From positions 1 to 39,589 of the forward strand of contig JADHVV010000015.1 of NCBI GenBank assembly GCA_016783825.1: a DNA stretch of 39,589 bases, given 5' to 3'. This DNA comes from Candidatus Zhuqueibacterota bacterium. Its GTDB lineage: Bacteria > Zhuqueibacterota > Zhuqueibacteria > Thermofontimicrobiales > Thermofontimicrobiaceae. The translations under genes and the position numbers were made by a program. Below, piece by piece: positions 8,608 through 18,673 of this stretch. Below the pieces are notes generated by a model, which saw nothing but the letters and a program-made list of their open reading frames with translations, was not told the origin of the DNA and made no database searches. The first letter of the stretch is position 1. Every line of letters starts with the position of its first letter.

Positions 8608-10602
8608 GTGGCAAAATTTGAGTTAATTTCAGAATACAAACCAACCGGCGATCAACCCAATGCTATTCGGGAACTCACAGAAGGTATTTTCCGGGGAGAT
8701 TCACACCAGACATTGTTAGGAGTAACCGGCAGCGGAAAAACCTACACCATGGCAAATATCATTGCTAATGTGGGCAAACCGGCGATCATTTTATCACATA
8801 ACAAAACATTAGCCGCGCAACTCTACGGCGAATTTAAGGGGTATTTTCCCAATAATGCCGTTGAATATTTCATCAGCTATTATGATTATTATCAACCAGA
8901 AGCTTATGTGGCATCGACCGATACCTATATCGCAAAGGATACATCAATAAATGATGAGATTGACCGATTGCGATTAAAAGCAACCAGTTCCCTAATGCAG
9001 CGCGATGACGTGGTTATAGTAGCTTCAGTATCGTGTATTTACGGTCTCGGCTCTCCCGAAGATTATAAAGCAATGTTAATAACTCTAAAAAAGGGACAAC
9101 GAATCGCCCGCAATACAATTCTCGAAAAATTAGTTGATCTTTATTACACACGTAACGATTTTGACTTTAGCCGCGGCAGCTTTCGGGTTCGGGGGGATGT
9201 GGTTGAAGTTATTCCTGCCTATGAAGAAGAAGGCATTCGCATTGAATTTTTTGGAGATGAAATAGAGAAAATTTCAAAAATTGATACGCTAACCGGAAAA
9301 ATTATCGGTTCCCTGGACTCAGCAGGAATTTATGCGGCAAAACATTATGTCACGACGCAGCCTAAAATTGAAAACGCTATCAAGGAGATAAAAAAGGAAT
9401 TGGAACAGCGGTTAGCCTGGCTTAGAAAGAATAACAAACTGCTCGAGGCGCAGCGATTGGAAATGCGCACCAATTTCGATTTAGAAATGATGATGGAGAT
9501 CGGCAGTTGTTCCGGTATTGAAAATTATTCGCGCCACATAACAGGCAGAGAACCGGGAGACCATCCATATACTTTATTAAATTTTTTCCCCAGCGACTTT
9601 CTCATGTTCATCGATGAGTCGCACGTTACTGTATCCCAGGTTCGGGCAATGTACCACGGTGACAGGTCACGCAAGGAAACATTAGTTGAAAATGGTTTCC
9701 GCTTGCCCTCTGCTCTGGATAATCGTCCGCTCAATTTTCAGGAATTTGAAAATATGCTCAAGCAGGTCGTGTTTGTTTCTGCCACGCCGGGAGAATACGA
9801 ACTGGAAAAATGCGGCGGTGTGGTTGTTGAGCAAATTATCCGTCCCACCGGTCTCATGGAACCGGAAATTGATGTCCGACCAATTAAGGGTCAGATTGAT
9901 GATTTGATTTCGGAAATCAATCTGCGTTCTGAAAAAGGGGAACGAGTGTTGGTTACCACGCTCACAAAACGAATGGCAGAAGATTTAACCGATTACCTCG
10001 CTGACATGAAATTACGGGTTCGATATTTACACTCCGAGGTCAATGTATTGGATCGGGTCAAAATTTTACGCGATTTGCGGTTGGCAGAATTTGATGTGTT
10101 AGTGGGAATTAATTTGCTCCGGGAAGGACTCGATCTTCCCGAAGTTTCTCTGGTTGCTGTTCTCGATGCAGATAAGGAAGGATTTTTGCGATCTGAAACT
10201 TCTCTGATGCAGGTTTCCGGCAGAGCCGCGCGCAATGTAAATGGCAGGGTTATTTTTTACGCCGATAAAATCACTCAATCCATGCAAAAAACAATCGACG
10301 AAACGAATCGCCGCCGAAAAATCCAGCAACAATATAATGAAGAACACGGCATCACTCCCAAAACAATTTATAAATCAGTGGAAGACGTGATGAGTTCTAC
10401 ACGAGTTGCTGATGAAAAAGTGGAAAAATGGGGAACCCGACGAAATAAGTCTCGTCGCTATGACCAACCCATGTCAGCAATGGAACAGACCGAACTCGTT
10501 GAAAAATTGGAACAGGAGATGAAGGACGCTGCAAAAAATCTGGAATTTGAGAGGGCGGCTGAATTAAGGGATGAGATTGAGTGGGTGAAGGACAATAATT
10601 AG
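8608..10602 (+). CDS. uvrB: UvrABC system protein B
   Basis: [50 protein letters not shown]-terminal UVR motif. GTG start at 8608 preferred over the 8503 track start, which overlaps the promoter. Confidence 0.97.
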   Translation: MAKFELISEYKPTGDQPNAIRELTEGIFRGDSHQTLLGVTGSGKTYTMANIIANVGKPAIILSHNKTLAAQLYGEFKGYFPNNAVEYFISYYDYYQPEAYVASTDTYIAKDTSINDEIDRLRLKATSSLMQRDDVVIVASVSCIYGLGSPEDYKAMLITLKKGQRIARNTILEKLVDLYYTRNDFDFSRGSFRVRGDVVEVIPAYEEEGIRIEFFGDEIEKISKIDTLTGKIIGSLDSAGIYAAKHYVTTQPKIENAIKEIKKELEQRLAWLRKNNKLLEAQRLEMRTNFDLEMMMEIGSCSGIENYSRHITGREPGDHPYTLLNFFPSDFLMFIDESHVTVSQVRAMYHGDRSRKETLVENGFRLPSALDNRPLNFQEFENMLKQVVFVSATPGEYELEKCGGVVVEQIIRPTGLMEPEIDVRPIKGQIDDLISEINLRSEKGERVLVTTLTKRMAEDLTDYLADMKLRVRYLHSEVNVLDRVKILRDLRLAEFDVLVGINLLREGLDLPEVSLVAVLDADKEGFLRSETSLMQVSGRAARNVNGRVIFYADKITQSMQKTIDETNRRRKIQQQYNEEHGITPKTIYKSVEDVMSSTRVADEKVEKWGTRRNKSRRYDQPMSAMEQTELVEKLEQEMKDAAKNLEFERAAELRDEIEWVKDNN

Positions 10603-10744
10603 TGCAAAGAATTTTAGAGCGCTATGGTAAATTCATTTTTTCTATAAATTTTTATTACAAATTATTGGCACTAAAGTTAATTTGCTGCCAATTATTTGGT
10701 AGCCGTAATGAACAAAAGTTACTCACAAAAAATAAAACAATAAA

Positions 10745-11179
10745 ATGCCTCCCAATAAGGAAACAATCGGTAAACTAACGCCAAAATATTCATTTGTTCT
10801 AAATAAATATTCTGACTATAGGGTTAGCAAATGCCCTGATTGCGATTTTAATACTTTTAAAAGAAAATTTCCGCTAGTAATATTTGTTACTAAAGGTGTT
10901 CCAATTACACTTGGACTTACCTGTACATACTGTTCAAAATGTGAGTTAATCATTGCTCATCAACATGAACTTGAAGAAGAACTCTATAAAATTTTTATTG
11001 AAATTGATCCCGAAATGATTGGGAACGAATATTATGTAGTTGGAACAGTGGATAAAAAAATATGGAAAAAGACCATTGGTAAAAAATCAAATTTTACCCA
11101 AATGTTAGAGCATGCAGCTGATTTTAAAGAAGTATTAGAATTAAAATACCAGCCAGCCGGTTGGTACCGTCCCAAATAA
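10745..11179 (+). CDS. Hypothetical protein with paired-cysteine (zinc-ribbon-like) motifs
   Basis: 144-aa ORF with CPDC...CTYCSKC. Confidence 0.6.
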   Translation: MPPNKETIGKLTPKYSFVLNKYSDYRVSKCPDCDFNTFKRKFPLVIFVTKGVPITLGLTCTYCSKCELIIAHQHELEEELYKIFIEIDPEMIGNEYYVVGTVDKKIWKKTIGKKSNFTQMLEHAADFKEVLELKYQPAGWYRPK

Positions 11180-11264
11180 TAAACATTATTGCCTTTTACT
11201 GACAGATAGCTTTGAAGTAAAGCCGTACATCAAAAAAAAATGCTTTTACGTGGTACTTAACTAA

Positions 11265-11305
11265 ATTTCAAAGGGGGGGTACAAATTGCCACCCCCCTTT
11301 GAAAT
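11265..11305. repeat. Near-perfect 41-nt hairpin upstream of the Bro-N gene
   Basis: ATTTCAAAGGGGGGGTACAAATTGCCACCCCCCTTTGAAAT. Confidence 0.85.
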
Positions 11306-11374
11306 GATTGAGAAAAAACAAGAATGATAAATAACAAAGGAACTGAATTTAATTAAACAAACAGGTGATTTAAA

Positions 11375-12181
11375 ATGACCACTAAAATCGCTGTTTTTAA
11401 GAAAAAAGAAATCAGAAAAACCATTCATAATAATGAGTGGTGGTTTGTAGTGGAAGATGTTGTTTTAGCTCTGACTGATTCAAGAGATCCTAAACAATAC
11501 ATTCAGCGGATGAAACTTAGGGATCCAGAGCTTAAGAAAGGGTGGGTACAAATTGTACATACCCTTTCAATTGAAACAACTGGAGGAAAGCAAAAAATGC
11601 TCTGCGCCAACACCGAAGGCATTTTCCGTATCATCCAATCAATGCCATCACCAAAAGCAGAACCGTTTAAACGCTGGCTGGCAAAAGTTGGTTATGAAAG
11701 AGTGCAGGAAATTGAAGACCCGGAACTTGCCACTAAAAGAACACGTGCCCTGTACAAAGCCAAAGGTTATCCTGATGATTGGATTGAAAAAAGAATGCGT
11801 GGCATTGCCATCAGCGAAGAATTGACCGACGAATGGCAGCAACGAGGCGTAAATGAAGACAGGGAGTACTCCATATTAACTGCAGAAATCTCAAAAGCAA
11901 CCTTTGGCATGACACCAAAAGAGTACAAAGACTTTAAAAGATTAAATAGAGAAAATTTGCGCGATCACATGAACGATCTTGAATTGATATTTTCAATGTT
12001 AGGCGAAGCATCTACAACAGAAATTGCCCTAAACACAGATGCCCAGGGTTTTGAAGAAAACAAAGATGCTGCCCAGAAAGGTGGTGACGTTGCTGGTAAA
12101 GCGAGAAAAGATTTGGAATCAAAAAGTGGCAAAAAAGTTTCCACGAAAAAAAATTATTTAAAGCAGATTAAAGACAAATAA
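11375..12181 (+). CDS. Bro-N domain protein (phage antirepressor-like)
   Basis: WWFVVEDVVLALTDSRDPKQYIQRMKLRD...GGKQKMLCANTEGIFRIIQSMPSPKAEPFKRWLAKVGYERVQEIEDPELA matches Bro-N antirepressor-like proteins. Confidence 0.88.
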   Translation: MTTKIAVFKKKEIRKTIHNNEWWFVVEDVVLALTDSRDPKQYIQRMKLRDPELKKGWVQIVHTLSIETTGGKQKMLCANTEGIFRIIQSMPSPKAEPFKRWLAKVGYERVQEIEDPELATKRTRALYKAKGYPDDWIEKRMRGIAISEELTDEWQQRGVNEDREYSILTAEISKATFGMTPKEYKDFKRLNRENLRDHMNDLELIFSMLGEASTTEIALNTDAQGFEENKDAAQKGGDVAGKARKDLESKSGKKVSTKKNYLKQIKDK

Positions 12182-12238
12182 ACTTGAATATGAATTATAG
12201 TAACCGATCATATGGTTAAAGTTAAAGTTACAAATTAG

Positions 12239-12287
12239 CCCACAGAAATAGAACACGTCACAGAAAAAATAAATTTTTTTCTGTGGG
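12239..12287. repeat. Hairpin downstream of the Bro-N gene, possible terminator
   Basis: CCCACAGAAA (12239-12248) pairs with TTTCTGTGGG (12278-12287); inner CACAGAAAAAATAAATTTTTTTCTGTG. Confidence 0.55.
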
Positions 12288-12381
12288 AGTTCGTTTATGT
12301 GAGAAAAAATTTCTAATGTTTTATAATCCTGTGATCGAATATGAATCATACAATCAACGAAGTTTTTAAACTGATAAAATT

Positions 12382-13134
12382 ATGAAACATCATTTCCGAA
12401 GAAAATTACTCAACGAAAATCGTTTAATAGGCACAATGGTCACTTTAGACTCTCCGGCAGTCAGTGAACTACTGGCACAAGTCGGATTTGATTGGCTGTT
12501 TATTGATGCGGAACATGCACCGTTCTCCACGCGGGACATGCAGGCGCTGCTTCAAAGCGCTGGAAATACGCCTTGTGTGATTCGGCTGGTTTCAGGCACA
12601 GAAGTAGCGATTAAAAAAGCGCTGGATATTGGCGCTGCCGGTATCATCGTACCACAAGTGAATACTGCCGAACATGCAGAGCAGATTATTCGGATGGCAC
12701 GCTATTCCCCGGAAGGTAACCGAGGTGTTGGGATTGGACGGGCTCATGGTTACGGTCTCAAATTTCAGGAATATATCGACAGGGCCAATGAAAAAACTGC
12801 TGTCATTGTGCAGGCGGAACATATTGAAGCAGTTAATAATATTCATTCCATCGTCAAAGTTCCGGGAATAGATGCTGTACTTGTTGGACCTTACGATCTT
12901 TCTGCAAGCCTGGGAAAGCTTGGTAAAGTTGATGATCCGGAAGTGGTTGCTGCGATCGAAAAGGTGACTGAAGCCTGTTTAAACGCTGGAATACGATTGG
13001 GTATTTTTGGTGTTACTACAGAAGCTGTAAAGCCTTACATTGAAAAAGGCTATACATTAATCGTAGCCGGTGTTGATACATTGATGTTAGCCCGGACTGC
13101 GAAGGCTTTGCTAAAGGAATTAAAAAATAAATGA
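12382..13134 (+). CDS. HpcH/HpaI aldolase family protein
   Basis: GFDWLFIDAEHAPFSTRDMQALLQ, AAGIIVPQVNTAEHAEQIIRMARYSPEGNRGVG, VDAVLVGPYDLSASLG-type motifs. Confidence 0.9.
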   Translation: MKHHFRRKLLNENRLIGTMVTLDSPAVSELLAQVGFDWLFIDAEHAPFSTRDMQALLQSAGNTPCVIRLVSGTEVAIKKALDIGAAGIIVPQVNTAEHAEQIIRMARYSPEGNRGVGIGRAHGYGLKFQEYIDRANEKTAVIVQAEHIEAVNNIHSIVKVPGIDAVLVGPYDLSASLGKLGKVDDPEVVAAIEKVTEACLNAGIRLGIFGVTTEAVKPYIEKGYTLIVAGVDTLMLARTAKALLKELKNK

Positions 13135-13220
13135 GTTTATAATAAAATCACTAATTTCATCATTAATATTTTTTTTAGGGGAGCGTTCAAGCGCTAAATA
13201 TTATCATGAAAGGGAAAACA

Positions 13221-13865
13221 ATGAAACGAAATCTGCTAATTTTATTAATCTTCGCCTGCTTGGTTTTTACAATCTTAGGCTGTTCAACGCCAAAAACAAT
13301 TCAACTCTGGAACGGAATGGATTTTTCCGGGTGGAAGTTGTTTGTCCCTGGTGATTCCATCGATGTCAAAGACGTCTGGTCTGTGAAAGATGGTGTCATT
13401 CATTGTAAAGGTGTACCCAATGGCTACATGCGAACCGAAGCTGAATATTCAAACTATACTTTGTACCTGGATTGGCGTTGGGTGGGAAAAGGCAGCAACA
13501 GCGGCGTATTGCTTCACTCCCAGGAACCGGACCAGGTTTGGCCAAATTGTATCGAGTGCCAGTTGAAATCAGGCAATGCCGGTGATTTTGTACTCATTGG
13601 TCCCGGCTCGATTACAGTAGATGAAGAAAAATTCGAAAATACGGAAAGATTCTTAGTGATTCCCAAAAAACAAGACAGTAATGAGAAACCAATTGGCGAG
13701 TGGAATAGTTATAAAATTGTTTGCCAGGGCGATAAAATTACTTGTTATGTGAATGGTATTTTACAAAATACAGGCACGCAAGCTTCTTTATCAAAAGGAA
13801 AGATTTGTTTTCAAAGTGAAGGCGCTCCGATTGAGTTTAGGAATTTTCGGTTGGAGTTATTTTAG
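13221..13865 (+). CDS. DUF1080 (3-keto-disaccharide hydrolase-like) lipoprotein
   Basis: Lipobox FTILGC; LWNGMDFSGWKLF...DVWSVKDGVIHCKG...SNSGVLLHS. Start chosen at the second Met preceding the signal peptide. Confidence 0.85.
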   Translation: MKRNLLILLIFACLVFTILGCSTPKTIQLWNGMDFSGWKLFVPGDSIDVKDVWSVKDGVIHCKGVPNGYMRTEAEYSNYTLYLDWRWVGKGSNSGVLLHSQEPDQVWPNCIECQLKSGNAGDFVLIGPGSITVDEEKFENTERFLVIPKKQDSNEKPIGEWNSYKIVCQGDKITCYVNGILQNTGTQASLSKGKICFQSEGAPIEFRNFRLELF

Positions 13866-13929
13866 TCGCAGACGCTAATATAAATTATTTTGACATTACA
13901 AAATAATGTACTAAAAGGAAACTAACATT

Positions 13930-14133
13930 ATGATTTCCCAAACATTAAAATTAGAAGCGCTTGAAAAAAAGAAACTTAAAGAAATACTTCAAGCAGTAGT
14001 TATCAACCAAACAGTGTTAACAGTACAATTTCCTGGAGGCGAGGAAGTAATTATCCAACCAAAGCCTCCTCTTAAGCCATTACCAATTCTAAACGGATAT
14101 GTACCAAAAGGCTGGAAGGAAGAAATTTACTGA
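13930..14133 (+). CDS. Small putative antitoxin partner of the PIN protein
   Basis: 67-aa ORF whose stop overlaps the start of the PIN ORF (TGATG). Confidence 0.65.
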   Translation: MISQTLKLEALEKKKLKEILQAVVINQTVLTVQFPGGEEVIIQPKPPLKPLPILNGYVPKGWKEEIY

Positions 14134-14618
14134 TGAATCGAGATAAACAGATACTATTAGATGCTGGATTGTTTATTGGGGCATTGCTTAAAGGAGATGC
14201 ACGTCATCAAGAAGCTCGCACAATAATTGAAGCAGCAAGACAAGGAGAATTAACAACTTGTACAACTACAAGCATTTTAAGCGAGGTATATGCTGCATTA
14301 ACCTGGATTAATGCTCAGCCACCTCATAGTCCAAGTGATGCAGCAAATGCAGTACGACTGTTAATTGAGCTACCTTCAGCAATCGATATACTCTCAGATG
14401 GGTTTGATGTCAGTTTGAAAATGTTGGAATTATCAGAAAAATATAATTTGACTGCCCGCAAAGTGCATGATGCTAGGCATGCTGCAACAGCTATTATTAA
14501 CGATATAGAGTTAATCTACACTTATGATATAACGGACTGGAGACTGTTCGAACCAGAAGGATTGATAATTGCTGGGCCGCCAAGTGTTATGGTGAATATT
14601 AATAAAAAGAATGAATGA
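14133..14618 (+). CDS. PIN-domain (VapC-like) toxin
   Basis: LLDAGLFIGALLKGDARHQEARTIIE start and C-terminal VHDARHAATAI...ELIYTYDITDWRLF pattern. Confidence 0.85.
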   Translation: MNRDKQILLDAGLFIGALLKGDARHQEARTIIEAARQGELTTCTTTSILSEVYAALTWINAQPPHSPSDAANAVRLLIELPSAIDILSDGFDVSLKMLELSEKYNLTARKVHDARHAATAIINDIELIYTYDITDWRLFEPEGLIIAGPPSVMVNINKKNE

Positions 14619-14687
14619 CCTGCTTTTAAAAAAAATAAAATCTTATTTTCTCTTCAAATCATCACCCTTGGAGGTATAATAAACAAT

Positions 14688-15950
14688 ATGAAAATATTAG
14701 TCATAGGCAGCGGTGGACGGGAACACACCCTGGTTTGGAAAATTGCTCAAAGCCCTGATGTGAAAAAAATTTACTGTGCGCCCGGCAATGCCGGTATCAG
14801 TGAGTTAGCAGACTGCGTATCAATTGATGCTGCTGATATTAAAGGTCTGTTAAAATTCGCGGCTGGCAAACACATCGATTTAACAGTTGTTGGACCGGAA
14901 GTGCCATTGTCGTTGGGAATTGTTGACCTGTTTAAAAGTAAGGGATTAAAAATTTTCGGGCCGTCTCAGAAGGCTGCTGAAATTGAAAGCAGCAAAATAT
15001 TCTCAAAATACCTGATGGAAAAATATAAAATCCCCACGGCAAAGTATGAGAGTTTTGACGTTTACGATAGAGCTGAAGAATATGTGAAATCCATTTCAGC
15101 GCCGTTAGTAGTAAAAGCAGATGGATTGGCAGCAGGCAAAGGCGCTATCGTTTGTTTCACCAAAGAAGAAGCGTTGGCTTCATTGAACAAGTTAATGGTG
15201 CAGCGAATCTTTGGACAAGCCGGAGCCAAAGTTGTGATTGAAGAATACCTGGCAGGGGAAGAGGTTTCAGTACTGGCGTTTACTGATGGCACAAATATTG
15301 TTTCGCTAATCCCGGCGCAGGATCATAAACCAATCCTCGATGGAGATAAAGGGCCTAATACCGGTGGTATGGGCGCTTATGCCCCAGCTGTATTTGTCGA
15401 TGATAAAATGTTCGAAACAATTCGGAAAAATATTTTAGAGCCAACTATTAAAGGTATGGCTCTTGAAGAAAGACCTTACCGCGGTGTGCTTTATGCCGGG
15501 TTAATTATGACCAGGCAAGGTCCCAAAGTCATCGAATTTAACTGCCGTTTTGGGGACCCTGAAACACAGGTTATTTTGCCTTTGATTAAAAGTGATATTG
15601 TCCCTTTCCTAAACGCTTGTGCTGAAGGGGATATCAAAGATCTAAAATTAGGTTTGTCTGCTCAATTTGCAGTGTGCGTTGTTTTAGCATCCGGCGGTTA
15701 TCCAAATGAATATGAAAAGGGTAAAAAAATATTTGGATTGGATAAAAATTTTGGCAGTAGTGTGTTTAACTTTCATGCCGGTACGAAAAAAGTGAATGAC
15801 GATTGCCTGACAAATGGCGGCAGAGTATTAGGAGTGACTGCTTTGGGAAATAATATCAAACAAGCGATCAATCGCGCTTATTCCGCGGTTGGGAAAATTG
15901 CTTTTGATGGCGCTTATTATAGAAAGGATATTGGGTATAAAGCGCTTTAG
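14688..15950 (+). CDS. purD: Phosphoribosylamine--glycine ligase
   Basis: MKILVIGSGGREHTLVWKI...VVGPEVPLSLGIVD...VVKADGLAAGKGA...NTGGMGAYAP...EFNCRFGDPETQ. Confidence 0.97.
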   Translation: MKILVIGSGGREHTLVWKIAQSPDVKKIYCAPGNAGISELADCVSIDAADIKGLLKFAAGKHIDLTVVGPEVPLSLGIVDLFKSKGLKIFGPSQKAAEIESSKIFSKYLMEKYKIPTAKYESFDVYDRAEEYVKSISAPLVVKADGLAAGKGAIVCFTKEEALASLNKLMVQRIFGQAGAKVVIEEYLAGEEVSVLAFTDGTNIVSLIPAQDHKPILDGDKGPNTGGMGAYAPAVFVDDKMFETIRKNILEPTIKGMALEERPYRGVLYAGLIMTRQGPKVIEFNCRFGDPETQVILPLIKSDIVPFLNACAEGDIKDLKLGLSAQFAVCVVLASGGYPNEYEKGKKIFGLDKNFGSSVFNFHAGTKKVNDDCLTNGGRVLGVTALGNNIKQAINRAYSAVGKIAFDGAYYRKDIGYKAL

Positions 15951-16028
15951 GCTCTGTCGTGGATAGGTTTTAAAAAAAAGTTCATGACAACGTTATTACA
16001 ATATATTACATCTAAACAATTGGCTCAA

Positions 16029-16201
16029 AGGTAATTTGGTAATTAGTTAAATAGGTAATTGGGTAATTGGTTAAATAGGTAATTAGTTAAATAGGTAATT
16101 GGGTAATTAGCTTATTGGGTAATTGGGTGTTTAATTATAAACCAGTCTTGATTTTGTACTTATTACCATAATTACCCAATTACCTTATTACCAAATTACC
16201 T
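16029..16201. repeat. Family A palindrome, copy 2, with expanded left arm
   Basis: GTTAAATAGGTAATTGGGTAATT-type units repeated in the left arm; right arm ATTACCCAATTACCTTATTACCAAATTACCT (16171-16201). Confidence 0.85.
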
Positions 16202-16218
16202 AACAAGGAGTAACATCA

Positions 16219-17136
16219 ATGAAAATTTTAGTAACCGGCGGCGCCGGTTTTATTGCTTCTCATGTTACTGATGCGTACATTAATCAAGGGCATGAAGTTG
16301 TTGTTATTGATAATTTATCCACTGGAATCAGGGACAATATAAATGCACAAGCAAGTTTTGTGGAAATGGATATTCAAGATTCACAAATTTTTGATCTGTT
16401 TGAAAAGGAAAAATTTGATGTCGTCAATCATCACGCGGCGCAAATGGACATCCGCCTTTCGGTTAAGGATCCGACTTTTGATGCCAGAAATAATATTTTG
16501 GGGACGATTAACCTGGCAGAAGCTGCTGTTAGAAATGATGTTAAAAAGTTTATTTTCATTTCCAGCGGCGGCGCAATCTATGGGGAACAGGACTATTTTC
16601 CTGCAGATGAAATTCATCCGACGCGTCCTTTGTCCCCTTATGGCATTGCCAAATTAACCGGAGAAAAATATCTTTACTATTATAATAAAACTTATGATTT
16701 GAATTTTGTGAGTCTGCGATATGCAAATGTTTATGGACCGCGGCAAAATCCCCACGGAGAAGCCGGAGTAATTGCAATTTTTGCCAGCAAGCTTTTTAAC
16801 AATGAAACGCCTGTTATTAATGGTGAAGGCAAACAGACTCGTGACTATGTTTATGTTGCTGATGTCGTTCAAGCAAATGTAAAGGCACTTAATTATAATC
16901 AGAGCGATTATTTCAATATCGGAACCGGGATAGAAACGGATGTGAACGAACTTTTTTATCATGTAAATCATTTAACTGACAGCCATGTTGAAGAAAAACA
17001 CGGACCTGCCAAACCGGGGGAACAACAGCGCAGTGTCTTAAATAATAAAAAAGCAAAAGAGCTGTTAAATTGGCAGCCAACAGTTCAGCTTGAAGATGGG
17101 CTTAAAAAGACGGTTGATTTTTTTAAAACAAGATAG
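16219..17136 (+). CDS. NAD-dependent epimerase (UDP-glucose 4-epimerase-like SDR)
   Basis: MKILVTGGAGFIASHVTDAYINQGHEVVVIDNLSTG; SSGGAIYGE; SPYGIAKLTGEKYL. Confidence 0.93.
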   Translation: MKILVTGGAGFIASHVTDAYINQGHEVVVIDNLSTGIRDNINAQASFVEMDIQDSQIFDLFEKEKFDVVNHHAAQMDIRLSVKDPTFDARNNILGTINLAEAAVRNDVKKFIFISSGGAIYGEQDYFPADEIHPTRPLSPYGIAKLTGEKYLYYYNKTYDLNFVSLRYANVYGPRQNPHGEAGVIAIFASKLFNNETPVINGEGKQTRDYVYVADVVQANVKALNYNQSDYFNIGTGIETDVNELFYHVNHLTDSHVEEKHGPAKPGEQQRSVLNNKKAKELLNWQPTVQLEDGLKKTVDFFKTR

Positions 17137-17141
17137 TTTAT

Positions 17142-17240
17142 CTTTACGAAAGCTAATAGCCAAACGTCAAACACTAATCAAATGAATAAATATGAACAAG
17201 AATTTAATTGATAAGCTGCCAACATGAGCTTTCGTAAAGT
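17142..17240. repeat. Element T copy 1, with terminal inverted repeats
   Basis: CTTTACGAAAGCTAAT ... ATGAGCTTTCGTAAAG. Confidence 0.8.
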
Positions 17241-17255
17241 TGAGTTGAAATTTAA

Positions 17256-17445
17256 CTTTACGAAAGCTAATCAGTCAAACAATTAACTGTAATCGATTTG
17301 CAAATTTGAATTTTATTTGTAACTGTTCAATTATTCGTTGTATCCATGTCATTCGGTCGCAAGCTCCCTCAGAATGACTTTTTTTCAACTCTGAATAGTT
17401 ACTTTTATTTTATCATTAAATTCACTATATGAGCTTTCATAAAGT
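17256..17445. repeat. Element T copy 2, interrupted by family B element B2
   Basis: CTTTACGAAAGCTAAT at left; ATGAGCTTTCATAAAG at 17429; B2 lies between. Confidence 0.8.
17311..17410. repeat. Family B element, short copy (B2)
   Basis: GTAACTGTTCA...TGAATAGTTAC termini; matches the reverse complement of B1 with an internal segment missing. Confidence 0.85.
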
Positions 17446-17469
17446 TGGATTAAAATAATAATTAAAACT

Positions 17470-18672
17470 ATGGAATTAAACAATCAAATTAACAAAGACC
17501 ATGAAAAACGTTTCCTGAATTTTCAAAAGGAATCCGGGATTTATGGTACCTCTGAAGCGATTCAACAAATATTTGACACGATTGAGCAGGTGGCGCCAAG
17601 CGACATTTCTGTGCTCATCAACGGCGAGAGTGGAACCGGGAAAGAACTGGTGGCAAAGGAGATTCATCGCCGAAGCCGCCGGGCAAACAATCCCTTAATA
17701 ATTGTGAATTGTGGCGCAATACCGGAAGGCATAATTGAATCCGAACTGTTCGGGCATGAGAAGGGCGCTTTTACCGGCGCTGTTGGCGTTCGCAAAGGTT
17801 TTTTTGAAACCGCTGACCGCGGCACTATTTTTTTAGATGAAATCGGGGAAATGCCGTTGAGTGCACAAGTGAAAATCCTTCGCATACTTGAGGGCAAGGA
17901 ATTCACCCGTGTCGGAAGTTCGGTTGCCAAACGCACTAATGTTCGGGTCATTGCTGCCACAAACAAATCATTAGAACAAGAAGTGCAAAACGGAAATTTC
18001 CGGCAAGACCTGTTTTTTCGTTTGCGGGCAATAACCATCGAACTGCCCCCGCTTCGGTCGCGCAAGGAAGACATTCCACTCCTTGTTGATAAATTTTCTC
18101 AAAATTATTGCAAAGATAACCGGATAAATTTTGCCGGCTTTGATGAAACCGCAATAACAGGTATGCAAAACTATCCCTGGGCAGGAAATATCCGCGAGTT
18201 GAAAAACCTGGTTGAAAGCATGATCATTCTCGAAAAAGGGCGTAAAATAGATGAACAAGTATTAGCGAAATACCTTAATACTTTTGACCAGGGAACAAGG
18301 AATTTACCAATCCCGGTCAATCGTCCCACTGACCAGGTAGAGCGGGAATTCATTTACCGGGCGTTGATAGATTTAAAAAATGAAATTTCCCAATTACGGG
18401 AATTAATTCTAACCCGCGTTTTTCCACCAAAAAGGTTAAAAAGTTGGGAAGGTGCTGATGCGACTGTTTTTTCCCATGAAGATGCACACGTCGTTTATGA
18501 CGATGTATCAGCGGAAGCAAAACCAATTGTTTCCATACCTGGTATGGAGAAAAAGTTAATTGAAGAGACACTTAGCCGGTTTAGCGGGAACAAAAGAAAA
18601 GCAGCGTTAAGTTTAAAAATAAGCGAAAGAACCCTTTATCGTAAAATAAAAGAATACAAACTACCTTTTTAA
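17470..18672 (+). CDS. Sigma-54-dependent transcriptional activator without receiver domain
   Basis: [15 protein letters not shown] Walker [15 protein letters not shown] (GAFTGA loop), [12 protein letters not shown] Walker B, C-terminal Fis-type [27 protein letters not shown]. Confidence 0.95.
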   Translation: MELNNQINKDHEKRFLNFQKESGIYGTSEAIQQIFDTIEQVAPSDISVLINGESGTGKELVAKEIHRRSRRANNPLIIVNCGAIPEGIIESELFGHEKGAFTGAVGVRKGFFETADRGTIFLDEIGEMPLSAQVKILRILEGKEFTRVGSSVAKRTNVRVIAATNKSLEQEVQNGNFRQDLFFRLRAITIELPPLRSRKEDIPLLVDKFSQNYCKDNRINFAGFDETAITGMQNYPWAGNIRELKNLVESMIILEKGRKIDEQVLAKYLNTFDQGTRNLPIPVNRPTDQVEREFIYRALIDLKNEISQLRELILTRVFPPKRLKSWEGADATVFSHEDAHVVYDDVSAEAKPIVSIPGMEKKLIEETLSRFSGNKRKAALSLKISERTLYRKIKEYKLPF

Positions 18673-18673
18673 T

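Noticed and set aside
11221-11260. Second possible hairpin GTAAAGCCGTAC...GCTTTTACGTGGTAC upstream of the Bro-N gene
   Set aside because: Arms pair poorly and the A run dominates; not convincing beside the strong 11265-11305 hairpin.
16029-16201. Possible CRISPR array from repeated GGTAATTGGGTAATT units
   Set aside because: Units are short, unevenly spaced, without unique spacers, and the region is an inverted repeat; no cas genes nearby.
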